Below are positions 8,186 through 17,002 of a stretch of DNA of 64,000 bases, piece after piece. Position 1 is the stretch's first letter; each line of letters opens with the position of its first letter. A program made the translations under genes and the position numbers. The notes beneath the pieces were generated by a model. It was given only the letters and a program-made list of their open reading frames with translations. It did no database searches and was not told the DNA's origin. The stretch covers positions 1-64,000 of the forward strand of contig NZ_FOUG01000025.1 of NCBI RefSeq assembly GCF_900114785.1, read 5' to 3'. The stretch comes from Variovorax sp. OV329 (lineage in GTDB: Bacteria > Pseudomonadota > Gammaproteobacteria > Burkholderiales > Burkholderiaceae_C).

Positions 8186-10386
8186 AATTCGACACCCCCG
8201 CCACCACCAACCCGATCGACCGGATGAAGGTCATCGGCCAGCCGACCGACCGCATCGACGGCCCCTTGAAGACCACCGGCACCGCACGCTACGCCTACGA
8301 GTACCACGAGGAGGTGCCGGGCGCGCCGGCCTACGGCGTGATCGTGGGCGCGGGCATCGCCAAGGGCCGCGTCGTCTCCATGGACCTCAAGGCCGCGCAG
8401 GCCGCGCCCGGCGTGCTGGGCATCGTCACCGCCGAGACCGCCGGCAAGCTGGGCAAGGGCAAGTTCAACACCGCGCGCATGCTCGCCGGCCCCGGCGTGG
8501 AGCACTACCACCAGGCCGTGGCGCTGGTGGTGGCGCAGACCTTCGAGCAGGCACGCGCTGCCGCCGAACTGGTGCGCGTCGACTACGAAGTCAGCCGCGG
8601 CGCCTTCGACCTGGAGGCAGCCCGGCCCTCGGCCTCGGTGCCGCAGGACGAACAGCCGGCGGACACCCGCGCGGGCGACTTCAGCACCGGCTTCGCATCG
8701 GCCCCGGTGCAGTTCGACGCCAGCTACACCACGCCCGACCAGGCCCACGCGATGATGGAACCGCACGCCACCATCGCGGCCTGGGAAGGCGACAAGCTCA
8801 CCGTCTGGACCGCCAACCAGATGGTCGACTGGAGCACCGGCGACCTCGCCAAGACGCTCAACCTCCAGAAGAACCAGGTGCGCCTGATCTCGCGCTACGT
8901 GGGCGGCGGCTTCGGCGGCAAGCTCTTCGTGCGCGCCGACGTGGTGATGGCCGCGCTGGGCGCGCGCGCCGTGCGGCGGCCGGTGAAGGTGGCGCTGGCG
9001 CGGCCCATGATCTTCAACAACACCACGCACCGGCCCGCCACCGTGCAGCGCATCCGCATCGGCGCCGGGCGCGACGGCCGCATCGTGGCCATGGCGCACG
9101 AGAGCTGGTCTGGCGACCTGCCCGGCGGCAAGCCGGAGATGGCGGTGGCGCAGACGCGGCTGCTGTATGCGGGGCCGCATCGCCTCACTGCCACGCGCCT
9201 GGCAGTGCTGGACCTGCCCGAGGGCAACGCGATGCGCGCGCCCGGCGAGGCACCGGGCCTGATGGCGCTGGAGATCGCCATGGACGAGATGGCCGAGAAG
9301 CTGGGCCTGGACCCGGTCGAGTTCCGTGTGCGCAACGACACGCAGGTGGACCCCGAGAAACCGCAGCGACCGTTCTCGCAGCGCCAGCTGGTGCAGTGCA
9401 TGCAGCTGGGCGCCGAGCGCTTCGGCTGGAGCAAGCGGCAGGCGCGGCCGGCCAGCGTGCGCGAAGGCCGCTGGCTGGTGGGCATGGGCATGGCGGCGGC
9501 CTTCCGCAACAACCTGCTGACCAAGTCGGCCGCCCGCGTGCGGCTGGATGCGCGCGGCATGGTGATCGTCGAGACCGACATGACCGACATCGGCACCGGC
9601 AGCTACACCATCATTGCGCAGACGGCCGCCGAGATGATGGGCGTGCCGCTGGAGCGCGTGCAGGTGCGGCTGGGCGACTCCAGCTTTCCGGTGTCCGCCG
9701 GTTCGGGCGGCCAGTGGGGCGCCAACAACTCGACCTCGGGCGTGTACGCGGCCTGCGTGAAGCTGCGCGAGGCCGTGGCCCAGCGCCTGGGCATGAATGC
9801 CGCCGAGGCCAACTTCGCCGACGGCAAGGTCAGCGCGGGCGGGCGCGCCGTGCCGCTGGCCGAGGCGGCGGCAGCGGGCGAGCTGGTCGCCGAAGACGCC
9901 ATCGAATATGGCGAGCTGGACAAGAAGTACCAGCAGTCCACCTTCGGCGCGCACTTCGCCGAGGTGCGGGTGGACAGCTACACCGGCGAGGTGCGGGTGC
10001 GCCGCATGCTGGCGGTGTGCGCGGCCGGGCGCATCCTCAACCCCAAGTCGGCGCGCAGCCAGGTGATCGGCGCCATGACCATGGGCGTGGGCGCGGCGCT
10101 GATGGAGCACCTGGCCATCGACAAGCGGCGCGGCTTCTTCGTCAACCACGACCTGGCCGGCTACGAGGTGCCGGTGCATGCCGACATCCCGCACCAGGAC
10201 GTGCTTTTCCTGGACGAGGCCGACCCCATCTCCTCGCCCATGAAAGCCAAGGGCGTGGGCGAGCTGGGCATCTGCGGCGCGGCGGCGGCGGTGGCGAACG
10301 CCATCTACAACGCCACCGGCGTGCGCGTGCGCGACTACCCGGTGACGCTGGACAAGCTGATCGGGCGGCTGCCGGACGCGGCCTGA
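8182..10386 (+). CDS. paoC: Periplasmic aldehyde oxidoreductase, molybdopterin-binding subunit PaoC
   Basis: A 734-residue molybdenum-cofactor subunit (E. coli PaoC is about 732) that carries out aldehyde hydroxylation. Seen in it are GGGFGGKLFVRADV (moco-binding loop), APGEAPGLMALE and the C-terminal KGVGELGICGAAAAVANA, whose Glu is the family's catalytic base. No signal peptide is present. It overlaps paoB by ATGA. No paoD/xdhC-like gene for cofactor insertion follows; the next gene is on the opposite strand 9 bp away. A maturation factor would therefore have to be encoded elsewhere. The convergent neighbour is a coniferyl-aldehyde-dehydrogenase-like gene, which suggests, without proving, a role in aromatic aldehyde detoxification. 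Confidence 0.95.
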   Translation: MKFDTPATTNPIDRMKVIGQPTDRIDGPLKTTGTARYAYEYHEEVPGAPAYGVIVGAGIAKGRVVSMDLKAAQAAPGVLGIVTAETAGKLGKGKFNTARMLAGPGVEHYHQAVALVVAQTFEQARAAAELVRVDYEVSRGAFDLEAARPSASVPQDEQPADTRAGDFSTGFASAPVQFDASYTTPDQAHAMMEPHATIAAWEGDKLTVWTANQMVDWSTGDLAKTLNLQKNQVRLISRYVGGGFGGKLFVRADVVMAALGARAVRRPVKVALARPMIFNNTTHRPATVQRIRIGAGRDGRIVAMAHESWSGDLPGGKPEMAVAQTRLLYAGPHRLTATRLAVLDLPEGNAMRAPGEAPGLMALEIAMDEMAEKLGLDPVEFRVRNDTQVDPEKPQRPFSQRQLVQCMQLGAERFGWSKRQARPASVREGRWLVGMGMAAAFRNNLLTKSAARVRLDARGMVIVETDMTDIGTGSYTIIAQTAAEMMGVPLERVQVRLGDSSFPVSAGSGGQWGANNSTSGVYAACVKLREAVAQRLGMNAAEANFADGKVSAGGRAVPLAEAAAAGELVAEDAIEYGELDKKYQQSTFGAHFAEVRVDSYTGEVRVRRMLAVCAAGRILNPKSARSQVIGAMTMGVGAALMEHLAIDKRRGFFVNHDLAGYEVPVHADIPHQDVLFLDEADPISSPMKAKGVGELGICGAAAAVANAIYNATGVRVRDYPVTLDKLIGRLPDAA

Positions 10387-10395
10387 GCCGCAGCC

Positions 10396-11880
10396 TCAGA
10401 CGCGGCGCCCGGCGTCCAGCTTCGGATCGGCCTTGCCGAGGAAGAAGCCCATCGCCAGGCGCTGCACCCAGCTGCCGTAGGGCGGATAGAACAGCCCGAT
10501 GGGGAAGAAGCGGTGCCGCTTGAACACGGTGCGCGCATGCGAGAGCTCGCGGAAGCCCTCCACGCCGTGGTAGCTGCCCATGCCGGAGTTGCCCACGCCG
10601 CCGAAGGGCGCGTCGTGGTTGACCACCTGCCAGCCCCAGTCGTTGATGGCCACGCTCCCCGACTGCGTGCGCGAGAGCACCGTGTCGCACTCGGCGCGGT
10701 CGCGGCTGAAGCAGTAGAGCGCCAGCGGATGCGGGCCGCGCCCGACGAGGGCGATGGCTTCGTCCAGCGTGTCGTAGGGGATCACCGGCAGGATGGGGCC
10801 GAAGAGCTCTTCCTTCATGAGGCGCATGTCTTCCGTCACGCCGGTGACGATGTGCAGCGGCATCTGCCGGCCGGCGCCCGCGGGCATGGGTCCGCAGGGA
10901 ATCACCTTCGCTCCCTTGCTGCGCGCATCTTCCAGCAGCGCGCGCATGCGCGCGTACTGGCGCTCGTTGACGATGGCGGTGTAGTCCTCGTGGCCATCCA
11001 CCTTGCCGCCGAAGAAGCCCTGGAAGGTGCCCTGCACGCCTTCGACGAACTGCTCCACGCTCTCACGCGGCACCAGCGCGTAGTCGGGCGCGACGCAGAT
11101 CTGGCCGGCGTTGGCCGACTTGCCGTGCGCGATGCGGCGGGCCGCATCCGCGACCGGGTAGTTGCGCGTGACCAGCGCGGGCGACTTGCCGCCCAGCTCC
11201 AGCGTCACCGGCGTGAGGTTGTCGGCGGCGGTGCGCATCACGATGCGGCCCACGGCCGGCGAGCCGGTGAACACGATGTGGTCGAAGGGCTGCGAGGTGA
11301 ACACGTTCGGGTCCACGAGCTCTTCGCCCACGAGCGCCACCAGGTCCTCGTCGAAGACCTCGGCCAGCATCGCCTTGAGCACCGCGTTGGTGGCCGGCGT
11401 GACCTCCGGCATCTTCACCATCACCCGGTTGCCCGCGGCCAGCGCGGCGGTGAGCGGGCCCAGCGCGAGATAGACCGGGAAGTTCCACGGCACGATCACC
11501 CCCACCACGCCCTTGGGCTGGTAGCGTACCTTCACGCTGTTCGTGAGGAAGAGCAGCTCGGTGCTGCGGCGGCTGTCCTTCATCCAGCGACGCAGGTGCG
11601 AGATGGCGTGGTTCAGCTCCAGCGTGCTGCCCAGCAGGTCCAGCATCTTCGATTCGGCATGCGAGCGATGTCCGAAGTCCTGGCTCATGGCATCGGCCAG
11701 CCGATCCTGGTAGCGCTGCACCTGGCGCTTGAGGGCCCGCAGGCGCGCGCGCCGCGTGGCGGCCGTCGGACAGGCGTCGGCGCCGAAAGCGGCGCGCTGG
11801 AGGACGAGCAGGCGCTGTACGCGCTCGTCGGCTTCGTCCATCCCGGTGGTCGGGGTTGCGAGGGTGGTCGTCAGATCCAA
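10396..11880 (-). CDS. calB: Coniferyl-aldehyde-dehydrogenase-like aldehyde dehydrogenase
   Basis: A 494-residue NAD(P)-dependent aldehyde dehydrogenase of the CalB branch. The order of motifs is standard: IVPWNFPVYLALGPL (128-142), FTGSPAVG, LELGGKSP with general-base Glu228, and GQICVAPDY with nucleophile Cys262. The C-terminus (FPPYG- or FYPPYG-type end followed by hydrophobic residues) resembles membrane-associated class 3-like aldehyde dehydrogenases including coniferyl aldehyde dehydrogenase. It converges on paoC (9 bp apart) and is divergent from an AraC-family gene 125 bp away, its likely regulator. Two starts are possible, ATG 11880 and the Met at residue 14; I kept the first. The substrate assignment is by family resemblance only. 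Confidence 0.85.
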   Translation of the reverse strand: MDLTTTLATPTTGMDEADERVQRLLVLQRAAFGADACPTAATRRARLRALKRQVQRYQDRLADAMSQDFGHRSHAESKMLDLLGSTLELNHAISHLRRWMKDSRRSTELLFLTNSVKVRYQPKGVVGVIVPWNFPVYLALGPLTAALAAGNRVMVKMPEVTPATNAVLKAMLAEVFDEDLVALVGEELVDPNVFTSQPFDHIVFTGSPAVGRIVMRTAADNLTPVTLELGGKSPALVTRNYPVADAARRIAHGKSANAGQICVAPDYALVPRESVEQFVEGVQGTFQGFFGGKVDGHEDYTAIVNERQYARMRALLEDARSKGAKVIPCGPMPAGAGRQMPLHIVTGVTEDMRLMKEELFGPILPVIPYDTLDEAIALVGRGPHPLALYCFSRDRAECDTVLSRTQSGSVAINDWGWQVVNHDAPFGGVGNSGMGSYHGVEGFRELSHARTVFKRHRFFPIGLFYPPYGSWVQRLAMGFFLGKADPKLDAGRRV

Positions 11881-12005
11881 GGCAGGTCTCCGTTTTTTCC
11901 AGGGCGCACGGCCCCACCCCCGACTCTAGGGTCGGCGCGGATTCGCGCCCAGGTTCCGCTGCGACACATTCGGGGTGCCAAACTGCCACGCACAATCACG
12001 CCCTC

Positions 12006-13061
12006 ATGCACGCCACGACCACGCTGACCCGTTACGACGCCGACCTCGACGGCCCGGTGCTGGGCATGCCGGGCGTCACGGCGCTGGTGGAGGTGCTGGC
12101 CGAGCGCGGCGTGCAGTTCGAAGACGTGCTGGCCGGCACCGGCATCACGCCCCCGATGCTGCGCGATGCCAGGGCGCGGCTGTCGCACCGGCAGAAGATG
12201 GCGCTGTTCACCAACGTGCAGCGCCTGAGCCCGGAGCCCGCCATCGGCCTGGTCGCCGGGCAGCGCCAGCGCATCTCGGATTTCGGCGTGTACGGCTACG
12301 GCGTGGTCACCAGCGCCACCTTCGGCGAGGCGGTGGACTTCGGCATGCGCCATGTGCGGCTGGCGGGGCCGGTGTTCGAGAAGCGATTCAGGGTGGAAGG
12401 CGGCACCGCCCTGTTCGAGGGCACGCCGATGTTCGAGCTGGGTCCGCTGCTGCCGCTGCTGACCGAGTTCTGGTTCAGCTCCATTTACACGCTGATGGGC
12501 AAGGTGCTGGAACGGCCTTTCGAGGCCCGCGCCCTTCTACTGCCGTATCCCGCGCCCGCCCATGCCGCGCGCTATGCCGAAGTGCTGGGCTGCGAGGTGC
12601 GCTTCGGCGCGCCGGTGATGCAATGGCAGTTCGACGCTGCCCTGCTGGCGCTGCCCCTGCCCAACGCCAACCCGATGATGGCCGGCGTGTGCGCCGAGTT
12701 CTGCGCCCGCATGCTCGAGAGCGTGGAGGCCGAGCCGGAGGTGGTGCGCGCCATCAAGGAAGCCTGTCTGGCGAGCCCCTCCGCGCTGCCCGGGGTGCAC
12801 GAGATGGCGGCGCGCCTGCACCTGTCGCCGCGCACGCTGCACCGACGGCTGGAAGATGCGGGCACCAGCTACCAGGCGATTGCAGACGGCATCCGCCAGC
12901 GGCTGGCGGCGGAACTGCTGGAGCAGACGGACGTCGGCATGGACGAGATCGCCGAGCGTGTCGGATTCTCGGACGTCTCGAATTTTCGCAAGGCCTTCCG
13001 CAAGTGGACCGGCCGAACGCCCGCCGAGACGCGGGCCGCGCTGCGCGGCCGAAAGGACTGA
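12006..13061 (+). CDS. AraC-family transcriptional regulator (OruR/ArgR-like architecture)
   Basis: A 351-residue regulator with an N-terminal arabinose-binding-like ligand domain (PF12625 type, about 15-210) and a C-terminal double helix-turn-helix (about 255-345). The second domain shows MAARLHLSPRTLHRRLEDAG and the signature AERVGFSDVSNFRKAFRKWTGRTP. The start ATG 12006 is the first in frame that begins a plausible N-terminus; the open frame extends upstream into the divergent promoter. The gene is divergent from the calB-like gene 125 bp away, so that gene is the obvious candidate target. No effector can be read from sequence. Confidence 0.92.
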   Translation: MHATTTLTRYDADLDGPVLGMPGVTALVEVLAERGVQFEDVLAGTGITPPMLRDARARLSHRQKMALFTNVQRLSPEPAIGLVAGQRQRISDFGVYGYGVVTSATFGEAVDFGMRHVRLAGPVFEKRFRVEGGTALFEGTPMFELGPLLPLLTEFWFSSIYTLMGKVLERPFEARALLLPYPAPAHAARYAEVLGCEVRFGAPVMQWQFDAALLALPLPNANPMMAGVCAEFCARMLESVEAEPEVVRAIKEACLASPSALPGVHEMAARLHLSPRTLHRRLEDAGTSYQAIADGIRQRLAAELLEQTDVGMDEIAERVGFSDVSNFRKAFRKWTGRTPAETRAALRGRKD

Positions 13062-13067
13062 ACCGCC

Positions 13068-13277
13068 TTACCAGAAGCGCCAGAAAGGCTTCCTGGGCGG
13101 GGTGGGTTCGAGCGTGGCGCTCATGGTGGTCTGGCCGCTGAAGCGGCGACGCACCTCGCGCTCGTGCGCATGCGCCAGGCCGCGCGCGTCGGCGTGGCCG
13201 CGCAGCGCGAGCAGCCGCAGCTGGTGCGCGCGCTCCAGGAGGTCTTCGTCGGTCAGCTGGCCTGGCTCGGTCATCAT
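13068..13277 (-). CDS. Small hypothetical protein (69 aa)
   Basis: A short open frame starting at tandem ATG codons (13277 and 13274), with AGGA about 11 nt upstream. It encodes MMTEPGQLTDEDLLERAHQ and onward. The product is charged and mostly helical (LTDEDLLERAHQLRLLALRG, a REVRRRF segment) with a proline-rich end finishing KPFWRFW. No domain is recognised. It converges with the AraC gene (6 bp). The organised N-terminal helix and aromatic C-terminal tail look like a real small protein and not antisense noise, but function is unknown. Confidence 0.55.
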   Translation of the reverse strand: MMTEPGQLTDEDLLERAHQLRLLALRGHADARGLAHAHEREVRRRFSGQTTMSATLEPTPPRKPFWRFW

Positions 13278-13486
13278 GGTGCGGGAAATTCCTGGCGGCG
13301 CCCTGGCGGTGGATAAGCGATGTTCCTCGCCGGCGAGGGCGAGAACAAGGGCCAGGGCCGATTGCGGCTGTCCGTTTGGCCTTTGCGCAACAAACTGTAT
13401 CTGATCTCCCCCATCGGGAGGAGGCGTGGAGAGCCATTTCCCAGTGTCGCGGGTGGTCAAGTGCGCCCGGGCGGCTTTTCCCCGGG

Positions 13487-14263
13487 TCAGCGGTGCGAGA
13501 ACTCGGGCGCGCGTTTGGCCAGGAAGGCCTTCATGCCTTCGTGCGCATCCTCGCTCGCAAAGCGGCCGTAGAGCTGCCTGCGCTCGAAGAGGATGCCTTC
13601 GCCCAGCTGGCTCTCGTAGGCGCGGTTCACCGATTCCTTGATGGCGATGAGCGCAGGCAGCGAGTAGGCCGCGATCTCGCGCGCCAGCGCCAGCGCCTCG
13701 TCCATCAGCCGCTCGTCGGGCACCACGCGCGAGACCAGGCCATGGCGGTCCGCCTCCTGCGCATCGAGTTGCCGCGCCGACAGGCACATGTCCATGGCCT
13801 TGGCCTTGCCGATGGCGCGCGGCAGCCGCTGCGTGCCGCCAGCGCCGGGCAGCATGGCCAGCTTGACCTCGGGCAGCGCGAAGCGCGCGGTCTGGGCCGC
13901 GACCACGATGTCGCAGGCCAGCGCCAGCTCACAGCCACCGCCCATGGCGAAGCCGGCCACCGCCGCGATCACCGGCTTGCGCACGCGGCGGATGGTCTCC
14001 CAGTTGCGGGTGATGAACTCGCCCTGGCTCACGTCCATGTAGCTCCAGTCGACCATGGCCGCAATGTCCGCGCCGGCCGCGAAGGCCCTGGGCCCGCCGG
14101 CCAGCAGGATGGCGCCGATGCCCTCGTCCGCATCCAGCGACAGCAGCGCCTCGCCCAGCGCATCCATCAGCGCGTCGTTCAGCGCGTTGAGCTGCCGTGG
14201 CCGGTTGAGCGTGACGATGCCCACGCGGCCACTGCGCTCGACCAGGACGATGGCTTCTTCCAC
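13487..14263 (-). CDS. badK: Enoyl-CoA hydratase, probable cyclohex-1-ene-1-carboxyl-CoA hydratase (BadK-like)
   Basis: A 258-residue crotonase-fold hydratase. The oxyanion hole is visible in FAAGADIAAM, and both catalytic Glu residues of enoyl-CoA hydratase are in place: Glu112 in GGGCELALACD and Glu132 in LPEVKLAMLPGAGGTQRLPR. The start is a GTG at 14263, chosen because AGGGAG lies 6 nt upstream; there is no ATG in frame nearby. It is the last gene of the ali/bad operon, 14 nt after the Bug receptor gene. With AliA, AliB, BadH and BadI encoded upstream, the one missing step is hydration of cyclohex-1-ene-1-carboxyl-CoA, so BadK is the natural assignment. The family alone would only say enoyl-CoA hydratase. 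Confidence 0.8.
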   Translation of the reverse strand: MEEAIVLVERSGRVGIVTLNRPRQLNALNDALMDALGEALLSLDADEGIGAILLAGGPRAFAAGADIAAMVDWSYMDVSQGEFITRNWETIRRVRKPVIAAVAGFAMGGGCELALACDIVVAAQTARFALPEVKLAMLPGAGGTQRLPRAIGKAKAMDMCLSARQLDAQEADRHGLVSRVVPDERLMDEALALAREIAAYSLPALIAIKESVNRAYESQLGEGILFERRQLYGRFASEDAHEGMKAFLAKRAPEFSHR

Positions 14264-14277
14264 GGCGGTCTCCCTGT

Positions 14278-15258
14278 TCAGTCCACCGCGACCTTGCGGT
14301 CCCGGATCAGGGCGGTCAGCACCTTGCCCTCGTCGTCCAGCAGCTTGCGGAAGGCCACCGAGTCCATGGGGGCGGGCTCCGCGCCCAGGTCGGCGAATCG
14401 CTGCCGGATGGCGGGCTGCGCCAGCGTGCGTGCCAGTTCGCGGTTCAGCCGCGCGATGATGTCCGGCGAGATGCCGTTGGGCGCCCACACGCCGAACCAG
14501 ATGTCCATCTCCGCGCCCTCGATGCCTTGCTCGGCCAGCGTGGGCGCATCGGGGAAAAAGGGCGAACGCTTTGCACTGGCCACGCCCAGCAGCTTCACCT
14601 TGCCGGTGCGGATGTGCGGAAAGGCGATCCCCGGGTCGAACACGTAGTCCACCTGCCCGGCCATCACGTCCTGAAGCGCCGGCGCGGCGCCGCGGTAAGG
14701 GATGTGCGTGGCGAAGATGCCGGTCTGCTGCTTGAACAGTTCGGCCGCCAGGTGCGGCGGCGTGCCGGTGCCGGCCGAAGCGTAGGAGAGCTTCCCGGGG
14801 TTGGCCTTGCCGTAGGCGACCAGGCCCTTCGCGTCCTTCACCTCCAGGCTGTTGCGGGCCACCACGTACATCGCGCTGCGGCCCACCGCGCCCACGGGCG
14901 TGAGGTCCTTGGCCGGGTTGAAGCTGGCCTTGAAGAGCGATGGGTTGGCCGTCTCCACCGAGGTGGGTGCCACCAGCAGCGTGTAGCCATCGGGCGTGGC
15001 CTTGACCACGTCCTGCGCGGCCAGGTTGCCGCTGGCGCCGGGCTTGTTGTCCACGATCACGCTCTGGCCGAGCGCCTCGGTCAGCACCTGCGACATGGTG
15101 CGCGCCATCACGTCGGTGGTGCCGCCGGGCGCGAAGCCCACCACCAGCCGGATCGGCCGGGCCGGCCAGGCGGCCTGCGCCTGCGCGCCCGCATGCACGC
15201 TCATCAGGCAAAGCGCGGCCGACGCGGCCGCCAGGGCGCGGGAAAGAAATCCATTCAT
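14278..15258 (-). CDS. Bug-family extracytoplasmic substrate-binding protein (tripartite tricarboxylate transporter receptor)
   Basis: A 326-residue periplasmic binding protein. A signal peptide (about 1-29, ending AGAQAQA) is followed by the Bug signature PIRLVVGFAPGGTTDVMAR, VIVDNKPGASGN, and THIPYRGAAPALQDVMAGQVDYVFD. AGGAGA precedes ATG 15258. The family is greatly expanded in Betaproteobacteria, where receptors are often coded apart from their TctAB membrane partners, as here. Its place between aliA and badK suggests that it binds the operon's acid substrate, perhaps cyclohexanecarboxylate. Ligand identity is inference from context. Confidence 0.93.
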   Translation of the reverse strand: MNGFLSRALAAASAALCLMSVHAGAQAQAAWPARPIRLVVGFAPGGTTDVMARTMSQVLTEALGQSVIVDNKPGASGNLAAQDVVKATPDGYTLLVAPTSVETANPSLFKASFNPAKDLTPVGAVGRSAMYVVARNSLEVKDAKGLVAYGKANPGKLSYASAGTGTPPHLAAELFKQQTGIFATHIPYRGAAPALQDVMAGQVDYVFDPGIAFPHIRTGKVKLLGVASAKRSPFFPDAPTLAEQGIEGAEMDIWFGVWAPNGISPDIIARLNRELARTLAQPAIRQRFADLGAEPAPMDSVAFRKLLDDEGKVLTALIRDRKVAVD

Positions 15259-15328
15259 GTCTTGTCTCCTGTCTTCTCTTCTTGCTGGGGGTGGATGCAG
15301 GGCAATGGACGCAGCGCCGGATGCCGCG

Positions 15329-16972
15329 TCAGATCTGGCCGTCGCGCAGCATGTCGCGCAGCCTGAACTTCTGGATCTTTCCGGAGGGCGTGGCGGGCAT
15401 GGCCTCGCGCACCACCAGCCGCTCGGGGATGTACTGCAGCGCGACCTTCTGCGACTTGAGGAAGTCCTGCATGGCGCCGAACTCCAGCCCCTGCCCCGGC
15501 TTGGGCACGACCACCGCGCAGGCCCGCTCGCCCAGCCGCTCGTCGGCGTAGGCCACGATGGCCACCTGAGCCACCGAGGGATGCTTGTAGAGCAGGGCCT
15601 CGATCTCGAACACCGGGATGTTCTCGCCGCCGCGGATGATCACGTCCTTGCTCCGTCCGCTGATGCGGATGTAGCCCTGGGCATCCATGTGCGCCAGGTC
15701 GCCGCTGTCGAACCAGCCGTCCGCATCGGTTCCGTTGAGGTGCGGGCGCTTGAGGTAGCCGCCGAAGTTGGAGCAGGCGCGCACCACCAGCTTGCCCACC
15801 TCGCCCGTCGGCAGCGTGCTGCCGTCCACGTCGATGATCTTCAGCTCCACGCCCGGCAGCGGGCAGCCGTCGGTGGTGAAGGCGCGCTCGTCGTCGTCGT
15901 CCAGGCGGATGAGCGTGACCGCACCGTTCTCCGACATGCCCCAGGCCGAAACGATCTTGGTGCCCAGGGTCTTGCGGGCCTGCTCCACCAGCGCGCCGGG
16001 AATGGGCGCCCCGGCACACAGGAAGGTGCGCAGGCTGGGCACTTGCAGGCCGCTTTCCTGCACCGTGCGGGTCAGGTCGGCGAGGAAGGGCGTGGAGGCC
16101 ATGGTGAAGCTCACGCCCTCGCTGCGCACCAGATCCACCGCGCGGCGCGGCTCCCACACGTCCTGTATCACCGCGCTGGCGCGCAGCATGATGGGCATCA
16201 TCAGTCCATACATGAAGCCGGTCTGGTGCGCCATCGGCGATGCCATGAGCACCACGTCGTCCTGGTTCAGCCGCAGGCGCTCGGCGTAGGCCACGATGTT
16301 GGCCATCAGCGTGTTGGCCGAGTGCATCACGCCCTTGGGCTCGCCGGTGGTGCCCGAGGTGTAGATGAGCTGCGTGATGTCGTCCGGGCCGGGACGGCTG
16401 CGGGCGAGGATCTGCTGCGCATCCGGCGCCTTCTCCCATTCGGGCTGCACCAGCAGCGCCTCGAAGTCGTCCTCGCCGCCACCGCCCACCACCAGGATGC
16501 GCTGCAGGCTGGGCAGCTCGGACTGCAGGCCGCGCGCCATCGTCTCGTGGTCGAAGCCGCGGAAGACCTTGGGCACCACCAGCAGCTTGGCCTCGCCGTG
16601 CCTGAGCATGAAGGACAGCTCGCGCTCGCGGAAGATGTGCATCAGCGGGTTGATCACCGCGCCGATGCGCGAGCAGGCCAGGTACAGCAGCGTGAACTGC
16701 CACCAGTTGGGCAGCTGCATGGCCACCACGTCGTTGCGGCCCACGCCCAGCTTCGCGAGGCCCACCGCCATGCGGTCGGCCAGGCGCGCCACCTCGGCAT
16801 AAGTGAAGCGCTGCGTCTGACCGGCGTCGGCGCGCACCGCGGTGAGCGCGACCTTGTCCGGGTAGCCGGCTGCGCAGGCATCCAGCTCGTCGTTGATGGT
16901 GCGCTCATGCCAGTGGCCGAGCTTCACGCTGTGGTCGCGGCGCGGGGGCAGCAGGACGGGATCGAATTCCAT
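15329..16972 (-). CDS. aliA: Cyclohexanecarboxylate-CoA ligase (AliA-like AMP-forming acyl-CoA synthetase)
   Basis: A 547-residue ANL-superfamily ligase that activates a carboxylic acid with ATP and CoA. Motifs in order: P-loop LIYTSGTTGEPKGVMHS, the SAWGMSENGAVT A5 region, DGWFDSGDLAHMD with the hinge GRSKDVIIRGGENIPVFEIE, and the A10 lysine in TPSGKIQKFRLRD. GAAGGAG precedes ATG 16972. It lies 30 nt after aliB and 70 nt before the Bug gene. The family branch (AliA of Rhodopseudomonas) and neighbours BadH, BadI and AliB point to cyclohexanecarboxylate. The frame extending further on the strand is noise. Confidence 0.87.
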   Translation of the reverse strand: MEFDPVLLPPRRDHSVKLGHWHERTINDELDACAAGYPDKVALTAVRADAGQTQRFTYAEVARLADRMAVGLAKLGVGRNDVVAMQLPNWWQFTLLYLACSRIGAVINPLMHIFRERELSFMLRHGEAKLLVVPKVFRGFDHETMARGLQSELPSLQRILVVGGGGEDDFEALLVQPEWEKAPDAQQILARSRPGPDDITQLIYTSGTTGEPKGVMHSANTLMANIVAYAERLRLNQDDVVLMASPMAHQTGFMYGLMMPIMLRASAVIQDVWEPRRAVDLVRSEGVSFTMASTPFLADLTRTVQESGLQVPSLRTFLCAGAPIPGALVEQARKTLGTKIVSAWGMSENGAVTLIRLDDDDERAFTTDGCPLPGVELKIIDVDGSTLPTGEVGKLVVRACSNFGGYLKRPHLNGTDADGWFDSGDLAHMDAQGYIRISGRSKDVIIRGGENIPVFEIEALLYKHPSVAQVAIVAYADERLGERACAVVVPKPGQGLEFGAMQDFLKSQKVALQYIPERLVVREAMPATPSGKIQKFRLRDMLRDGQI

Positions 16973-17002
16973 GGTCTGTCTCCTTCGTTCGTGTTCGTGG
17001 AC

